Below are positions 8,858 to 18,013 of a DNA stretch of 64,000 nt, piece after piece (within the stretch, counting starts at the first letter, position 1; every line of letters starts with the position of its first letter). The position numbers and the translations under genes were made by a program. The stretch is taken from positions 1-64,000 of the forward strand of contig CAYZTA010000032.1 of the NCBI GenBank assembly GCA_964481145.1, read 5' to 3'. This DNA comes from Sandaracinus sp964481145. Lineage in GTDB: Bacteria > Myxococcota_A > Polyangia > Polyangiales > Sandaracinaceae. The notes below the pieces were generated by a model. It did no database searches. It was not told the origin of the DNA and saw nothing but the letters and a program-made list of their open reading frames with translations.

Positions 8858-9097
8858 TCAATCCATCGCGCGAAGAACGACATAGAGCACACCGAGCATC
8901 ACCCACACGATCGCGATGAATCGCGCCCCTATTTTCCATGCAGCCAGCGGGGTGACGAGCGGGAACAAGCTCCACCATTTCCATTTTCGCGATAGAAGCG
9001 TGGAGCGCAGCACGCGTGCGAGCGCCACGAGATGCGTCAAGAGCCACACGGCAAACGTGAGCATCCAGAATACGAGCAGCCAAGTTGCGGCAGGCAC
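8858..9097 (-). CDS. Small membrane protein with two hydrophobic segments
   Basis: The frame encodes two membrane helices (TWLLVFWMLTFAVWLLTHL and FIAIVWVMLGVLYVVL) joined by a short basic loop. The start is uncertain. An upstream ATG would make it 120 residues, but that overlaps the divergent hom start. GTG at 9097, just before the first helix and after a weak AGGA, gives 79 residues and is preferred. No family is recognised. It lies upstream of trxA on the same strand. Confidence 0.55.
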   Translation of the reverse strand: MPAATWLLVFWMLTFAVWLLTHLVALARVLRSTLLSRKWKWWSLFPLVTPLAAWKIGARFIAIVWVMLGVLYVVLRAMD

Positions 9098-9143
9098 GGA
9101 GACGAGATTCCTATCACCCTTCCGTAGGGAAGGCCCATGGGCT

Positions 9144-10478
9144 ATGTCAGGGCCCGTGACCAGAGCCATTCGAGTTGGGCTGTTGGGCTGTGGTGTGGTG
9201 GGGCAGGGCGTCGTGCGCACGATCGCGACTCGCCACGAGAGCCTCGTCCGTCGCTTGGGGGTGCCGATCGAGATTCGTCGGATCGCCGTTCGCGATCCTG
9301 AAAAGACGCGCGATGTTCACGTCTCTCGAGACCTCCTCACGCGCGAAGCGGAGGAAGTCATCACGGATCCCGATATCGATGTGGTGGTTGAGCTCATGGG
9401 TGGGCTCGAGCCAGCGGGGGCGCAGATTCTCCGCGCCATCGAGCACGGGAAGTCGATCGTGACAGCGAACAAATTCTTGCTCGCCGAGCGCGGCGGCGAG
9501 CTGTTCGCGCGTGCCGAGCAACACGGCGTGGATCTTCTGTTCGAAGCGGCCGTGTGCGGCGGTATTCCGGTCATTCGCGTCATCCGCGAAGCGCTCGTTG
9601 GCGACCATCTCGTTGCGATGACCGGCATCGTGAATGGGACGAGCAATTACATTTTGTCGCGCATGGGCGCCGAACGCGTTGATTTCGATGTGGCGCTCCG
9701 TGCGGCACAACGAGCGGGATATGCCGAGGCCGATCCTTCGCTCGACATCAACGGCGGTGATGCTGCGCACAAACTCGCCATCCTCGCGACGCTGGCTTTC
9801 GGCGCGAAGATCCTCCCATCACAGATTGCCTGTGAAGGAATCGAGGGGGTCTGCGCGATCGACATCGAGATGGCGGAGCGTTTTGGGTACGTCATCAAGC
9901 TTCTTGCGATTGGACGTCAACTCTCGGAACAGGGCGCGCTCGACTTGCGGGTACATCCAGCGCTCATTTCAAAGAAGAGCGTGCTCGCCAGCGTGTCTGG
10001 CGCGCTCAATGCGATCTCCATCGAGGGGGAAAGCTTGGGGCCTTGTCTCCTGAGTGGCCATGGTGCGGGTGCGATGCCCACGGCGATGAGCGTCGTCAGC
10101 GATATCGTCGATGCCGGTCGCAATCTCCTCATGGATGCGCGAGGTCGAGTGCCAGCGAAGCCGCTTCGCAGTACGGGGCTTCCACCGCGGCCCATTCGCG
10201 ATCCCGGCGAGCATGTTGCGCCGTATTACCTTCGCTTGTCTGTGCTCGATCGTCCCGGCGTGCTCGCGGCGATCACGGGAGCGCTCGGCTCACTTGGCGT
10301 CTCGATCGAGAAGATGGTGCAGGAGGGACGCGCACATTCGACCCGCGATCCCGTGCACATCGTCATGATCACGCACGCGTCGAAGGACGCAAACGTGAGA
10401 ACAGCGTTGCGAAACATCGAAGCCATGAACGACATCGTTCAGCACGCCTCCGCCATCCGCATCGAAGAGGAATCATGA
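9144..10478 (+). CDS. hom: Homoserine dehydrogenase
   Basis: A 444-residue enzyme reducing aspartate semialdehyde to homoserine for Thr and Met synthesis. An N-terminal NAD(P) Rossmann fold (VGLLGCGVVGQGVV) is followed by the catalytic region (ANKFLLAERGGEL, then GIVNGTSNYIL and AGYAEADPSLDINGGDAAHKL). A C-terminal ACT domain (about 355-435, LRLSVLDRPGVLAAITGALG) probably senses threonine. The open frame continues upstream, but ATG 9144 after AGGGAAGG matches the family N-terminus. The stop overlaps the bactofilin start. Confidence 0.96.
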   Translation: MSGPVTRAIRVGLLGCGVVGQGVVRTIATRHESLVRRLGVPIEIRRIAVRDPEKTRDVHVSRDLLTREAEEVITDPDIDVVVELMGGLEPAGAQILRAIEHGKSIVTANKFLLAERGGELFARAEQHGVDLLFEAAVCGGIPVIRVIREALVGDHLVAMTGIVNGTSNYILSRMGAERVDFDVALRAAQRAGYAEADPSLDINGGDAAHKLAILATLAFGAKILPSQIACEGIEGVCAIDIEMAERFGYVIKLLAIGRQLSEQGALDLRVHPALISKKSVLASVSGALNAISIEGESLGPCLLSGHGAGAMPTAMSVVSDIVDAGRNLLMDARGRVPAKPLRSTGLPPRPIRDPGEHVAPYYLRLSVLDRPGVLAAITGALGSLGVSIEKMVQEGRAHSTRDPVHIVMITHASKDANVRTALRNIEAMNDIVQHASAIRIEEES

Positions 10479-10873
10479 GCCAGCGGGATCTCACTGGAAT
10501 CGGCGAAATTCAGGCGCTTTTAGGCCCCGGCACCCGTTTTACGGGGAAGTTCACGTTCGATGGGCGTGTTCGCATCGACGGCACGCTCGAGGGCGAGATT
10601 TTTGGCGATGGTGTGCTCGTGATCGGCGATGGCGCTGATATTCGAGCGAACGTCGAGGTCGGAACTTTGATCGTGCGTGGTGGGACCCTGCGGGGGAACG
10701 TCGCAGCTCGACAACTCATCGAGATTCATCCTGAAGGCGCGGTGTACGGCGACATCCAAGCCCCGGAGATCGATATTTCGAAAGGCTGCGTTTTCGAGGG
10801 ACGATGCACCATGGTGCCTGCCCCAGTTCCTTCAGACCAAGAGTCCGACGGGGATGAGTCCCTCAATCGGTAA
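10475..10873 (+). CDS. Bactofilin
   Basis: A 132-residue cytoskeletal protein of the bactofilin (DUF583/polymer-forming) family. The core (about 12-110) is a right-handed beta-helix with a periodic Gly/Val/Ile pattern (GRVRIDGTLEGEI, GTLIVRGGTLRGN, EGAVYGDI). It is flanked by short polar ends, and the acidic C-terminus is probably disordered. Bactofilins form nucleotide-independent filaments at the membrane that affect shape, polarity or chromosome position. It overlaps hom by ATGA, an unusual partner for a cytoskeletal gene. Confidence 0.93.
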   Translation: MSQRDLTGIGEIQALLGPGTRFTGKFTFDGRVRIDGTLEGEIFGDGVLVIGDGADIRANVEVGTLIVRGGTLRGNVAARQLIEIHPEGAVYGDIQAPEIDISKGCVFEGRCTMVPAPVPSDQESDGDESLNR

Positions 10874-10912
10874 TGATTCGCAAAAGAAGCCGTTCGCGGC
10901 TACCGTTTCGCC

Positions 10913-12094
10913 ATGCAGATGTCCTATCGTGGTCAAGGGGTAGGGCTCGTGCTCACGTTCGTGTTCATGCTCGGAGCGTGTCACGAAGCGAATGATGCAG
11001 GTGTGCGAGGCGATGCCTCGATCGACGCGCCGAACGAAGACATGGATGGAGCGCGGTCTGCGGACACTGGCCTCGTCGAGGTCGACGACGCAGCGCTCGA
11101 AGGGCGCGTCGAGATCCGCTCGCCCACGCCGATCGAAGGATTCGTGGGCGGTATCGTGCCAGAGGGAACCGTCTTCGCCGTCGTCGTCAGCGGGGATACG
11201 CTCCACGCTTCGGGTGAGGCGAGCGGCGGGCGCACACCCTACGACTATCGCTGGCTTTCGGATCGAGATGGTGTGCTCGGACTCGGCGCGGAGAGCGATC
11301 TCGCGCCGAGCGAGGGTGATCACATGCTCATGCTCGAGGCGGTGGACGCAGACGGAATCGTGCGCCTGAGCGAGCCATTGCCTCTTCACGTTCTGCCGCT
11401 CGTGTTCGACTGGAGCCACGTGCGGCGTCCGAGCGCGCCCCCCGCGGCTGGCAATTGGATGACCCCTGTCGATAGCCAGGGTGCGTGTGGCTCGTGCTGG
11501 GCGATGGCGTCCGTCGCTGCCGCGGAGGCGCAGCTCAACATCCAGGCTGGCGACCCGAATCTCGATATCGATCTCTCGCAGCAGGACGTGATCGACTGTG
11601 ACTCGCGCTCGCTCGGCTGTCGGGGCGGCGGCACCGAGCAGGCGCTCGACGGCTATATGCGCGAGGTCGGCGTCCCCCTCGAGCGCTGTGTCCCCTTCGT
11701 CGGTCGCGACGACGTCTGTCGCGAGAGCTGCACGGATGGAAGCATGCCGATTCGCTACCGGGTGGCGGACACCGTGCATGCGCTCACGCCTCCGGGAACC
11801 ACCGACCACTCGGGCGTGCGCACCTGGATGCAGTACCAGCTCGTCCATCACGGGCCGATCCCGCGATCGATCGTGAACATGCTCGGCTACGATCCAGTGA
11901 CACACCGCTGCGAGGCTCGTGGTGGAGATCACTACGTCGTCGTCACCGGATACGATCACGCAGCAGGCCTCTGGATCCTCAAGAACAGTTGGGGACCGAG
12001 GTGGAACGGTGATGGCTACTTCGAGGTCGCCTACGATCACTGCGCGGTCGACACGTCTGCGACGATCATCGAGGCTGTGCTCGTGAGTCGGTGA
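10913..12094 (+). CDS. Secreted papain-family (C1A) cysteine protease, lipoprotein
   Basis: A 393-residue protein. The N-terminus has a lipoprotein signal with lipobox LGAC, then an acidic linker and a PKD/Ig-like domain (about 60-160, YDYRWLSDRDG). The peptidase domain (about 165-393) shows the papain signature QGACGSCWA with catalytic Cys at about 195. The catalytic His is at about 340 (GDHYVVVTGYD) and the Asn at about 358 (LKNSWGPRWNGDGYFEV). No clear propeptide inhibitor domain is seen, so control of activity is unclear. It probably acts at the cell surface. Confidence 0.92.
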   Translation: MQMSYRGQGVGLVLTFVFMLGACHEANDAGVRGDASIDAPNEDMDGARSADTGLVEVDDAALEGRVEIRSPTPIEGFVGGIVPEGTVFAVVVSGDTLHASGEASGGRTPYDYRWLSDRDGVLGLGAESDLAPSEGDHMLMLEAVDADGIVRLSEPLPLHVLPLVFDWSHVRRPSAPPAAGNWMTPVDSQGACGSCWAMASVAAAEAQLNIQAGDPNLDIDLSQQDVIDCDSRSLGCRGGGTEQALDGYMREVGVPLERCVPFVGRDDVCRESCTDGSMPIRYRVADTVHALTPPGTTDHSGVRTWMQYQLVHHGPIPRSIVNMLGYDPVTHRCEARGGDHYVVVTGYDHAAGLWILKNSWGPRWNGDGYFEVAYDHCAVDTSATIIEAVLVSR

Positions 12095-13393
12095 TCACCA
12101 GAGCGCGAAGCCGAGCAGGATCTCGATGCGGATGCCGCCATCGGTGCCGCTCACAGCGGCGAGCGCTGGATTCGTTGCGTTCGCGAAGTCGTGCCAATAG
12201 TTGACGTACGAGAACGAGACTCCGTACGTCATGCCGATGTTCCCGGCGAGCGCGATTCCCCCGCCGAGTGTGCCTCCGACGTCAAAGCCGATCGAGTCGC
12301 CATCGCGGCCATACTGAAAGAGGCGTCCGCGTCGAAGCACGGGGCGCGCCCCCACTTCGGCGCCGAGGACGAGGTACTCACGATAGAGCCGCATGCGAGC
12401 GCGCACCGCAGGTCGCAGATAGACATATTGAGCGCTTTCGAGCAGCGGATTGGTCGAGAGTCCGTATGTGTCCCAACCCGCTCCGAACTCGACGCCGAGA
12501 TCGAGAATATCAGCGAGCGGAAAGAGAATGCCCGCCCCGAAATCGAGTCTCCAGAAACTCGTGTCGACCTCGCAGTTGCTGCCCGACCCCGGGTTGCATG
12601 CATCGATCTTCGACGAAAGTCCGACTGCATGAGCGAAGAAGCCGCGGGCATAAAGACCGCGAAGAATGGATGGATCTGCGTTGAAAGGGCGAATCTCGGC
12701 GCGAACTGCGAGCTCCGAATACCATGCGCTGTATCGCCCATGACGAGAGCTCTGGAATGTCACATCCGCATCGCGCGAGCGCGGGACGACGCCCACCTGC
12801 AGTTCGAGAAAGGGAGCCCGCATGTCCCACTCGGAAGGAGTTGCGTCCGATTCTTCTTCAGACTCATAGGAGGAGGCATCGGCGCGCGGCGCGAGTTCAG
12901 CGTCATCGGTCGCCTGGACCACCGAGGTGGAATGTTCCGCCGATCGATCGGAGCTGCCTGGCGAGAGTTGCGAGAGAGCCTCGTCCAGCACGGAGCGCAC
13001 GGCCCGACCCACCCCAGGCCCGCGGGTCGCACCGTGGGCCGTCGCGATCTGCCGGCCACTCGGATCATAGGCATGAAGGCGAACGCGTTGACGTCGGCCT
13101 CTTCCCGTGACCTGGCCTCCAATGACGAGACTGGCTCCTAGCTCTTGGGCAACTGTTGCTGGATCCGAGCTGCGACCCGCCGAAGCGTCGGTGAGTGATT
13201 CGTCGATGACCACGACCCGGCTGTCATTTTCGAGCGCACGATTGACTTGTCGTCGCACCCCTCCAGCAGGGCCTTCCAAGGGGAGCACAGCCACGGGGAC
13301 TTGCGCTCCTGCCTTCTGAATCTCTCCGAGGGTCGAGGAAATCAGGAGCAAACCCAAAATCGCTACCGCAAACGAAAGTCTTTGGATCGTCAT
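12095..13393 (-). CDS. Outer-membrane barrel protein with N-terminal TolB/CsgG-like region
   Basis: A 432-residue protein with a signal peptide ending near AGAQ. Residues about 30-140 read VAVLPLEGPAGG...VVVIDES...LGASLVIGGQVTGRG, resembling TolB- or CsgG-like domains that process secreted proteins. An acidic Ser/Glu-rich linker follows, then a C-terminal half with alternating hydrophobic strands and aromatic girdles ending in LLGFALW, as in outer-membrane beta-barrels. It is convergent with the protease gene with no gap between their stops. Confidence 0.72.
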   Translation of the reverse strand: MTIQRLSFAVAILGLLLISSTLGEIQKAGAQVPVAVLPLEGPAGGVRRQVNRALENDSRVVVIDESLTDASAGRSSDPATVAQELGASLVIGGQVTGRGRRQRVRLHAYDPSGRQIATAHGATRGPGVGRAVRSVLDEALSQLSPGSSDRSAEHSTSVVQATDDAELAPRADASSYESEEESDATPSEWDMRAPFLELQVGVVPRSRDADVTFQSSRHGRYSAWYSELAVRAEIRPFNADPSILRGLYARGFFAHAVGLSSKIDACNPGSGSNCEVDTSFWRLDFGAGILFPLADILDLGVEFGAGWDTYGLSTNPLLESAQYVYLRPAVRARMRLYREYLVLGAEVGARPVLRRGRLFQYGRDGDSIGFDVGGTLGGGIALAGNIGMTYGVSFSYVNYWHDFANATNPALAAVSGTDGGIRIEILLGFALW

Positions 13394-13632
13394 CGCCCCT
13401 CAGCATAAACGGAAAAGACACCTATCTGTGAGTACGATCGCAGCAGGACTGGCCAGAAGCCCCCGCTGGCCCCAGCTTCGTCTTTGAAACTCCCTGTTTT
13501 TCGGGCGAGGCGATGGAGGGGGTCAACCTTCACCTCGCTTGACCGACCGGAACACCACTGCTACACACCGCGCGCCCGAGGCCCCCCGCAAAGAGCATGT
13601 GCTCGCGCTGATTTCGAGGTCACGAGGAAAGC

Positions 13633-14103
13633 ATGCCGTCCACTCTCACGCCCGTTTTTCTTTCGGGCGGCGCCGTCATCGACGTAGACGGTTCGCTGCT
13701 CATCCAGCTCGCGATTTTTTTCATCGCGTTCGAGATGATGCGACGTCTCGTGTTTCGCCCGATGATCGCGCTCTTCGATGCGCGTGAGGCGTCGATCGAT
13801 GGTGCGAAACGCGAAGCCCGACGGCTCGAAGGAGAGGCAGAAGAGAAGCTGCGCGCCTTCGAGACCGAAATGAAGAAGGTGCGCACCGAGGCGGGAGCAG
13901 AGCGCGACGTGATTCGTCAGGATGCGGCAAGACTCGAGCGCGAGCTCCTGAACAAGGCGCGCGAAGACGCCGACGCGATGATGAGCGAAGCCGAGGCCAA
14001 GCTGGACCGCGAGGCTTCGAAGATCCGCGCGGATTTGAAGGTGAATGTCCCTCTCCTCGCGGGACAGATCGCCACCAAGCTGCTCGGAAGGGAGGTCGCG
14101 TGA
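13633..14103 (+). CDS. atpF: F0F1 ATP synthase b'-type subunit
   Basis: A 156-residue peripheral-stalk subunit. One N-terminal membrane helix (LLIQLAIFFIAFEMMRRLVF) is followed by a long charged coiled coil, as in b/b' subunits that tether F1 to F0. The start has a good GAGGAAAG site. It is the first gene of a five-gene cluster, and its stop overlaps the next start by one base (TGATG). Of the two b-type genes this is the shorter. Calling it b' rests on order and the presence of a second b gene. Confidence 0.88.
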   Translation: MPSTLTPVFLSGGAVIDVDGSLLIQLAIFFIAFEMMRRLVFRPMIALFDAREASIDGAKREARRLEGEAEEKLRAFETEMKKVRTEAGAERDVIRQDAARLERELLNKAREDADAMMSEAEAKLDREASKIRADLKVNVPLLAGQIATKLLGREVA

Positions 14104-14783
14104 TGGTTAGGCTCCCGCTCTCCTTGATCTTTGCCGTTGTGTTGACTCTCGGAGCGCCCGTCGCGCTCGCTCAACACGACGACCACGCAGCTCACGGCGA
14201 GCATGCGGCTCACGACGACCACACGGCTCACGCCCATCACGAAGCCACGTTCGCTGATATCAATCCGTCCGAGATGGCCGGATCGGTCGTCAATTTCGTG
14301 CTGTTGCTTGGTGTGCTCTTCCTTCTTCTACGGAAGTCGCTCCCTGAGTTCCTCGCGAACCGTCGAGCAGCGGTCGTCCAAGGAATGGAAGAAGCCAAGC
14401 GCCTGAAGATCGAAGCAGACGCCAAATACAAAGAGTATTCGGAGCGCATCGACAATCTGGACGCTGAGCTGGAACGATTGCGCGAGGAGCTGCGTCGTGC
14501 GGGCATGGAGGAACGCGATCGCATCGTGATCGAAGCCAATAAAAAGGCTTCGAAGATGCACGAAGAAGCGCGCTTCTTGATCGAACAGCGAATGAAGCAG
14601 CTCCGTCAGGATCTGACGCGTGAAGCCATCGACGCGGCGATGAAGGCGGCAGAAGAGGTGCTCACGAAGGGCACCACCCAACAAGACCAGGAGCGTCTCG
14701 CCAAAGAGTACCTCGGAACGATCCGTACGTCGGTCGCAAAGAGCGCTGATGGGGCGAAGAAGCTCGGGGAGAAGAGCCTGTGA
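14103..14783 (+). CDS. atpF: F0F1 ATP synthase b subunit with signal peptide and His-rich linker
   Basis: A 226-residue stalk subunit. Unusually, a cleavable-looking signal (LPLSLIFAVVLTLGAPVALAQ) is followed by a His/Asp/Ala-rich stretch (about 26-50, repeated HDDH and HAAH), then the membrane helix (VNFVLLLGVLFLLLRKSLPEFL) and a coiled coil. The His-rich segment would lie outside the cytoplasm and could bind metal. An overlapping GTG three bases earlier is an alternative start. The stop overlaps atpH. Confidence 0.9.
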   Translation: MVRLPLSLIFAVVLTLGAPVALAQHDDHAAHGEHAAHDDHTAHAHHEATFADINPSEMAGSVVNFVLLLGVLFLLLRKSLPEFLANRRAAVVQGMEEAKRLKIEADAKYKEYSERIDNLDAELERLREELRRAGMEERDRIVIEANKKASKMHEEARFLIEQRMKQLRQDLTREAIDAAMKAAEEVLTKGTTQQDQERLAKEYLGTIRTSVAKSADGAKKLGEKSL

Positions 14784-15355
14784 TCGCGTCTTCTGTCGCC
14801 AAGCGTTATGCGAAGGCTCTCTTCGAGCTCGCGGACGAACAAAACCAGATTGAAAAGGTCGGGGGTGCGCTCGAGACGATCGCGGGTGCGCTCGATTCGA
14901 GCGCTGAGCTCTGGGCTGTGGTCGAGAACCCGAAGTATCTGCCGGAGCTCAAGCGCAATGTGATCCGTGCGCTCGCCGAGCGCGCGTTTGCACCGCCCAT
15001 GCTGATCAATGCGTTGATGATGCTCGTCAATCGCGGGCGGCTCAGGCACATCCGCGCGATCACGGATGCGTTCCAGAGAATGGCCGAAGAAAAGGCCGGC
15101 CGGGTTCGTGCTGAGGTCGTCAGCGCAAGCACTCTGCCCGAAGCATATTACCGCGAGCTCGAGACCGCCCTTGCCGAGGTGACCGGCAAGAAGATCACGC
15201 TCGTTCGTCGCACCGATCCCTCCCTCATCGGAGGCGTCGTCGCGTCGATCGGCGGCACCGTGTTCGATGGTTCCATTCGCAATCGATTGAAAGACATTCG
15301 CCACCAGCTCATGGTGGCCGCGCTCCATCCACAATCCGGCACCGCCGAGTCCTAA
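14780..15355 (+). CDS. atpH: F0F1 ATP synthase delta subunit
   Basis: A 191-residue OSCP/delta subunit linking the peripheral stalk to the top of F1. It has the N-terminal ASSVAKRYAKALFELA motif, the helical domain up to about 110, and the C-terminal signature LIGGVVASIGGTVFDGSIRNRL. The start is GTG at 14780, overlapping the b-subunit stop (GTGA), and it is translationally coupled. The length is normal. Confidence 0.96.
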   Translation: MIASSVAKRYAKALFELADEQNQIEKVGGALETIAGALDSSAELWAVVENPKYLPELKRNVIRALAERAFAPPMLINALMMLVNRGRLRHIRAITDAFQRMAEEKAGRVRAEVVSASTLPEAYYRELETALAEVTGKKITLVRRTDPSLIGGVVASIGGTVFDGSIRNRLKDIRHQLMVAALHPQSGTAES

Positions 15356-15395
15356 GCAACTCTCGGCCGCACTTTCCCATCGAGGTCAAACCACC

Positions 15396-17108
15396 ATGCA
15401 GCTCCGCGCCGAAGAGATCTCGGAGATCATCAAGAAGCAGATCGCCTCCTATGACAAGGCGGTCGACGTCCTGGAGACGGGCACCGTCCTGTCTGTCGGC
15501 GACGGTATTGCACGCATCTATGGCCTCGAGAGCGCCATGGCTGGAGAGCTCGTCGAGTTCTCTGGAGGCCTTTCGGGCATGGTGCTGAACCTCGAAGAGG
15601 ACAACGTGGGCGTCGCCATTCTCGGCGGCGGCACGGAAATCCGTGAGGGCGATACCGTCAAACGTTCAGGCCGCATTTTCGACGTGCCCGTGGGCCCTGC
15701 GCTCGTCGGTCGCGTCGTGAACTCGCTCGGCGAGCCGATCGATGGCAAAGGCCCGATCGAGAGCAAGCTTCGCCGTCGCGTCGAGATCAAGGCGCCCGGT
15801 ATCGTGCAGCGTCAGCCGGTCAAAGAACCGATGCAGACCGGCATCAAGGCGATCGATGCCATGATTCCGATCGGCCGCGGACAGCGCGAGCTCATCATCG
15901 GCGATCGTCAGACCGGCAAGACGGCCGTCGCGATCGACGCGATCATCAACCAAAAGGGCCAGAACGTCTTCTGCATCTACGTCGCGATCGGCCAGAAGCA
16001 GTCGACCGTCGCCAACGTCGTCACGAAGCTGACCGAGGTCGGCGCGATGGAGTACACGACGGTCGTCGTGGCCGGCGCATCGGAATCGGCGCCCCTTCAG
16101 TTCATCGCGCCCTACTCAGGCGTCACGATGGGCGAATATTTCCGCGACAATGGTCAGCACGCGCTGCTCGTCTATGACGATCTCAGCAAGCAGGCCGTCG
16201 CATACCGTCAGCTCTCGCTTCTGCTTCGTCGCCCTCCGGGACGCGAAGCGTATCCGGGCGACGTCTTCTATGTTCACTCACGTCTCCTCGAGCGCGCCGC
16301 GAAGATGGCGGAAGAGTGGGTGTGCGTGAAGAAGGATCAAGAGCCCACGCGCAACATCACCGGTGTGCATGTGCACATGGGCGAAGAAGCGAAGAAGGAA
16401 GCCGAGAAGGAAGCCAAAGAAAAGGGCGGCGATTATGTCGCCAAGAAGATCCCCGATTCGGGCGGGTCGCTCACGGCGCTTCCGATCGTCGAAACGCAGG
16501 CAGGTGACGTCTCGGCCTACATCCCGACGAACGTCATCTCGATCACCGACGGTCAGATCTTCCTCGAGTCGGATCTCTTCTACTCGGGTGTTCGCCCCGC
16601 CATCAACGTCGGCATTTCGGTGTCGCGCGTCGGCGGCAGCGCGCAGACGAAGGCGATGAAGAAAGTTGCAGGTCCGCTGCGTCTCGAGCTCGCTCAGTAT
16701 CGCGCCATGGCGGCGTTCGCTCAGTTCGCCTCCGATCTCGACAAAGCGTCGCAAAGGCAGCTCGCCCGAGGGGCGCGCCTGGTCGAGATCATGAAGCAGG
16801 ATCAGTTCTCGCCGTTCTCGATGGAGAAGCAGGTCGTCTCGATCTTCGCAGCGACGAATGGTTACGTCGACGAACTCCCGACGAGCGAGGTGCGTCGTTA
16901 CGAGCGCGAAATGCTGAGCTTCGTTGAAGGTTCGCATGGCTCGATCATCGAGACGTTGCGGAGCAAGCCCGAGCTCACCAAAGATCTCGAAGCGGGTCTC
17001 CACAAGGCTCTCAAAGAGTTCGCGACGATCTTCTCGGCTGACGCATCGGAGAAGAAGACCAAGAAGAAGGCCAAGAAGGACGACGCCGCTGAAGAAGCGG
17101 CGGAGTGA
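15396..17108 (+). CDS. atpA: F0F1 ATP synthase alpha subunit with internal insertion
   Basis: A 570-residue alpha subunit, against about 500-515 in most bacteria. The P-loop GDRQTGKTAVAID, the regulatory Arg region ISVSRVGGSAQTKAMKK and LTALPIVETQAGDVSAYIPTN are intact. The extra length has two causes. One is a charged insertion at about residues 308-355, just after LLERAAKM, rich in Lys/Glu. The other is a Lys-rich C-terminal tail after about 550. It is a non-catalytic nucleotide-binding subunit of F1. The gene lies 40 bases after atpH and 20 before atpG. Confidence 0.97.
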   Translation: MQLRAEEISEIIKKQIASYDKAVDVLETGTVLSVGDGIARIYGLESAMAGELVEFSGGLSGMVLNLEEDNVGVAILGGGTEIREGDTVKRSGRIFDVPVGPALVGRVVNSLGEPIDGKGPIESKLRRRVEIKAPGIVQRQPVKEPMQTGIKAIDAMIPIGRGQRELIIGDRQTGKTAVAIDAIINQKGQNVFCIYVAIGQKQSTVANVVTKLTEVGAMEYTTVVVAGASESAPLQFIAPYSGVTMGEYFRDNGQHALLVYDDLSKQAVAYRQLSLLLRRPPGREAYPGDVFYVHSRLLERAAKMAEEWVCVKKDQEPTRNITGVHVHMGEEAKKEAEKEAKEKGGDYVAKKIPDSGGSLTALPIVETQAGDVSAYIPTNVISITDGQIFLESDLFYSGVRPAINVGISVSRVGGSAQTKAMKKVAGPLRLELAQYRAMAAFAQFASDLDKASQRQLARGARLVEIMKQDQFSPFSMEKQVVSIFAATNGYVDELPTSEVRRYEREMLSFVEGSHGSIIETLRSKPELTKDLEAGLHKALKEFATIFSADASEKKTKKKAKKDDAAEEAAE

Positions 17109-17128
17109 GCACCGAGAAAGGGTGATCG

Positions 17129-18013
17129 ATGGCCAATCTCAAAATCATTCGTAAGCGGATCGGAAGCGTCAAGAACACGCAGAAGATCACGCGAGCGATG
17201 AAGATGGTCGCGGCGGCTCGTCTTCGACGTGCACAGCAGGCGATCACGGAGCTTCGTCCCTACGCCATCAAGACGATGGAGGTGCTGAGCTCCGTGGCGG
17301 CCCGTGCAGGTGAAGAAGAGGTGCATCCTCTGCTCGCCCGTCGCGAGAGGCGGAAGGTGCTCATCGTTGCGCTCACGAGCGATCGTGGGTTGGCTGGCGC
17401 ATTCAACGCCAACATCAGCAAAGCGGCCTTCCGGAAATGGAAAGAGCTCGAAAGCCAAGGAATCGACGTCAGCTTTGCGGTGATCGGCCGCAAGGCGCGT
17501 GATTTCTTGCGTCGGCGTGGTGCGAAGATCGAATTCGAGTTCACGGGAGTCTTCGAAGACCTCACGGTGACGAAGGCGGGTGAGATCGGTCGAGCCATCG
17601 TCTCGGAATATAAGACGGACGGCTTCGACGAAGTCTTGCTGGCGTACAACGAATTCAAGAGCGCGATCTCGCAGAGTGTCGTGCTCGAGCCGCTTCTTCC
17701 GATCGTCCCTCAAGGGGGTACGAGTGACGGCGAGCATTCGGGCGATGCGTCGATCGACTTTATCTACGAGCCGAGCAAGGGCGCACTTCTCGATCGCCTC
17801 TTGCCGATGTATGTCGAGGTCGAGATCTTCCGCGCGCTTCTCGAGTCGGTCGCGTCCGAGCACGGTGCGCGAATGACTGCGATGGACAATGCGACGAAGA
17901 ACGCGTCCGAGCTCGTGGGCAAACTGACTCTCGCCTATAACCGCGCTCGACAGGCCGCGATCACCACCGAGCTGATGGAGATCATCGGTGGCGCCGAGGC
18001 ACTCAAGGGCTGA
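17129..18013 (+). CDS. atpG: F0F1 ATP synthase gamma subunit
   Basis: A 294-residue central rotor shaft. The N-terminal helix (RIGSVKNTQKITRAMKMVAAARLRRAQ) and the C-terminal helix (MTAMDNATKNASELVGKLTLAYNRARQAAITTEL) are the two coiled strands of the shaft. The Rossmann-like middle contains LTSDRGLAGAFN. The start follows an AAAGGGTGAT site. In most bacteria atpD and atpC come next. Here the next gene is a hydrolase whose start overlaps the end of atpG. Confidence 0.96.
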   Translation: MANLKIIRKRIGSVKNTQKITRAMKMVAAARLRRAQQAITELRPYAIKTMEVLSSVAARAGEEEVHPLLARRERRKVLIVALTSDRGLAGAFNANISKAAFRKWKELESQGIDVSFAVIGRKARDFLRRRGAKIEFEFTGVFEDLTVTKAGEIGRAIVSEYKTDGFDEVLLAYNEFKSAISQSVVLEPLLPIVPQGGTSDGEHSGDASIDFIYEPSKGALLDRLLPMYVEVEIFRALLESVASEHGARMTAMDNATKNASELVGKLTLAYNRARQAAITTELMEIIGGAEALKG

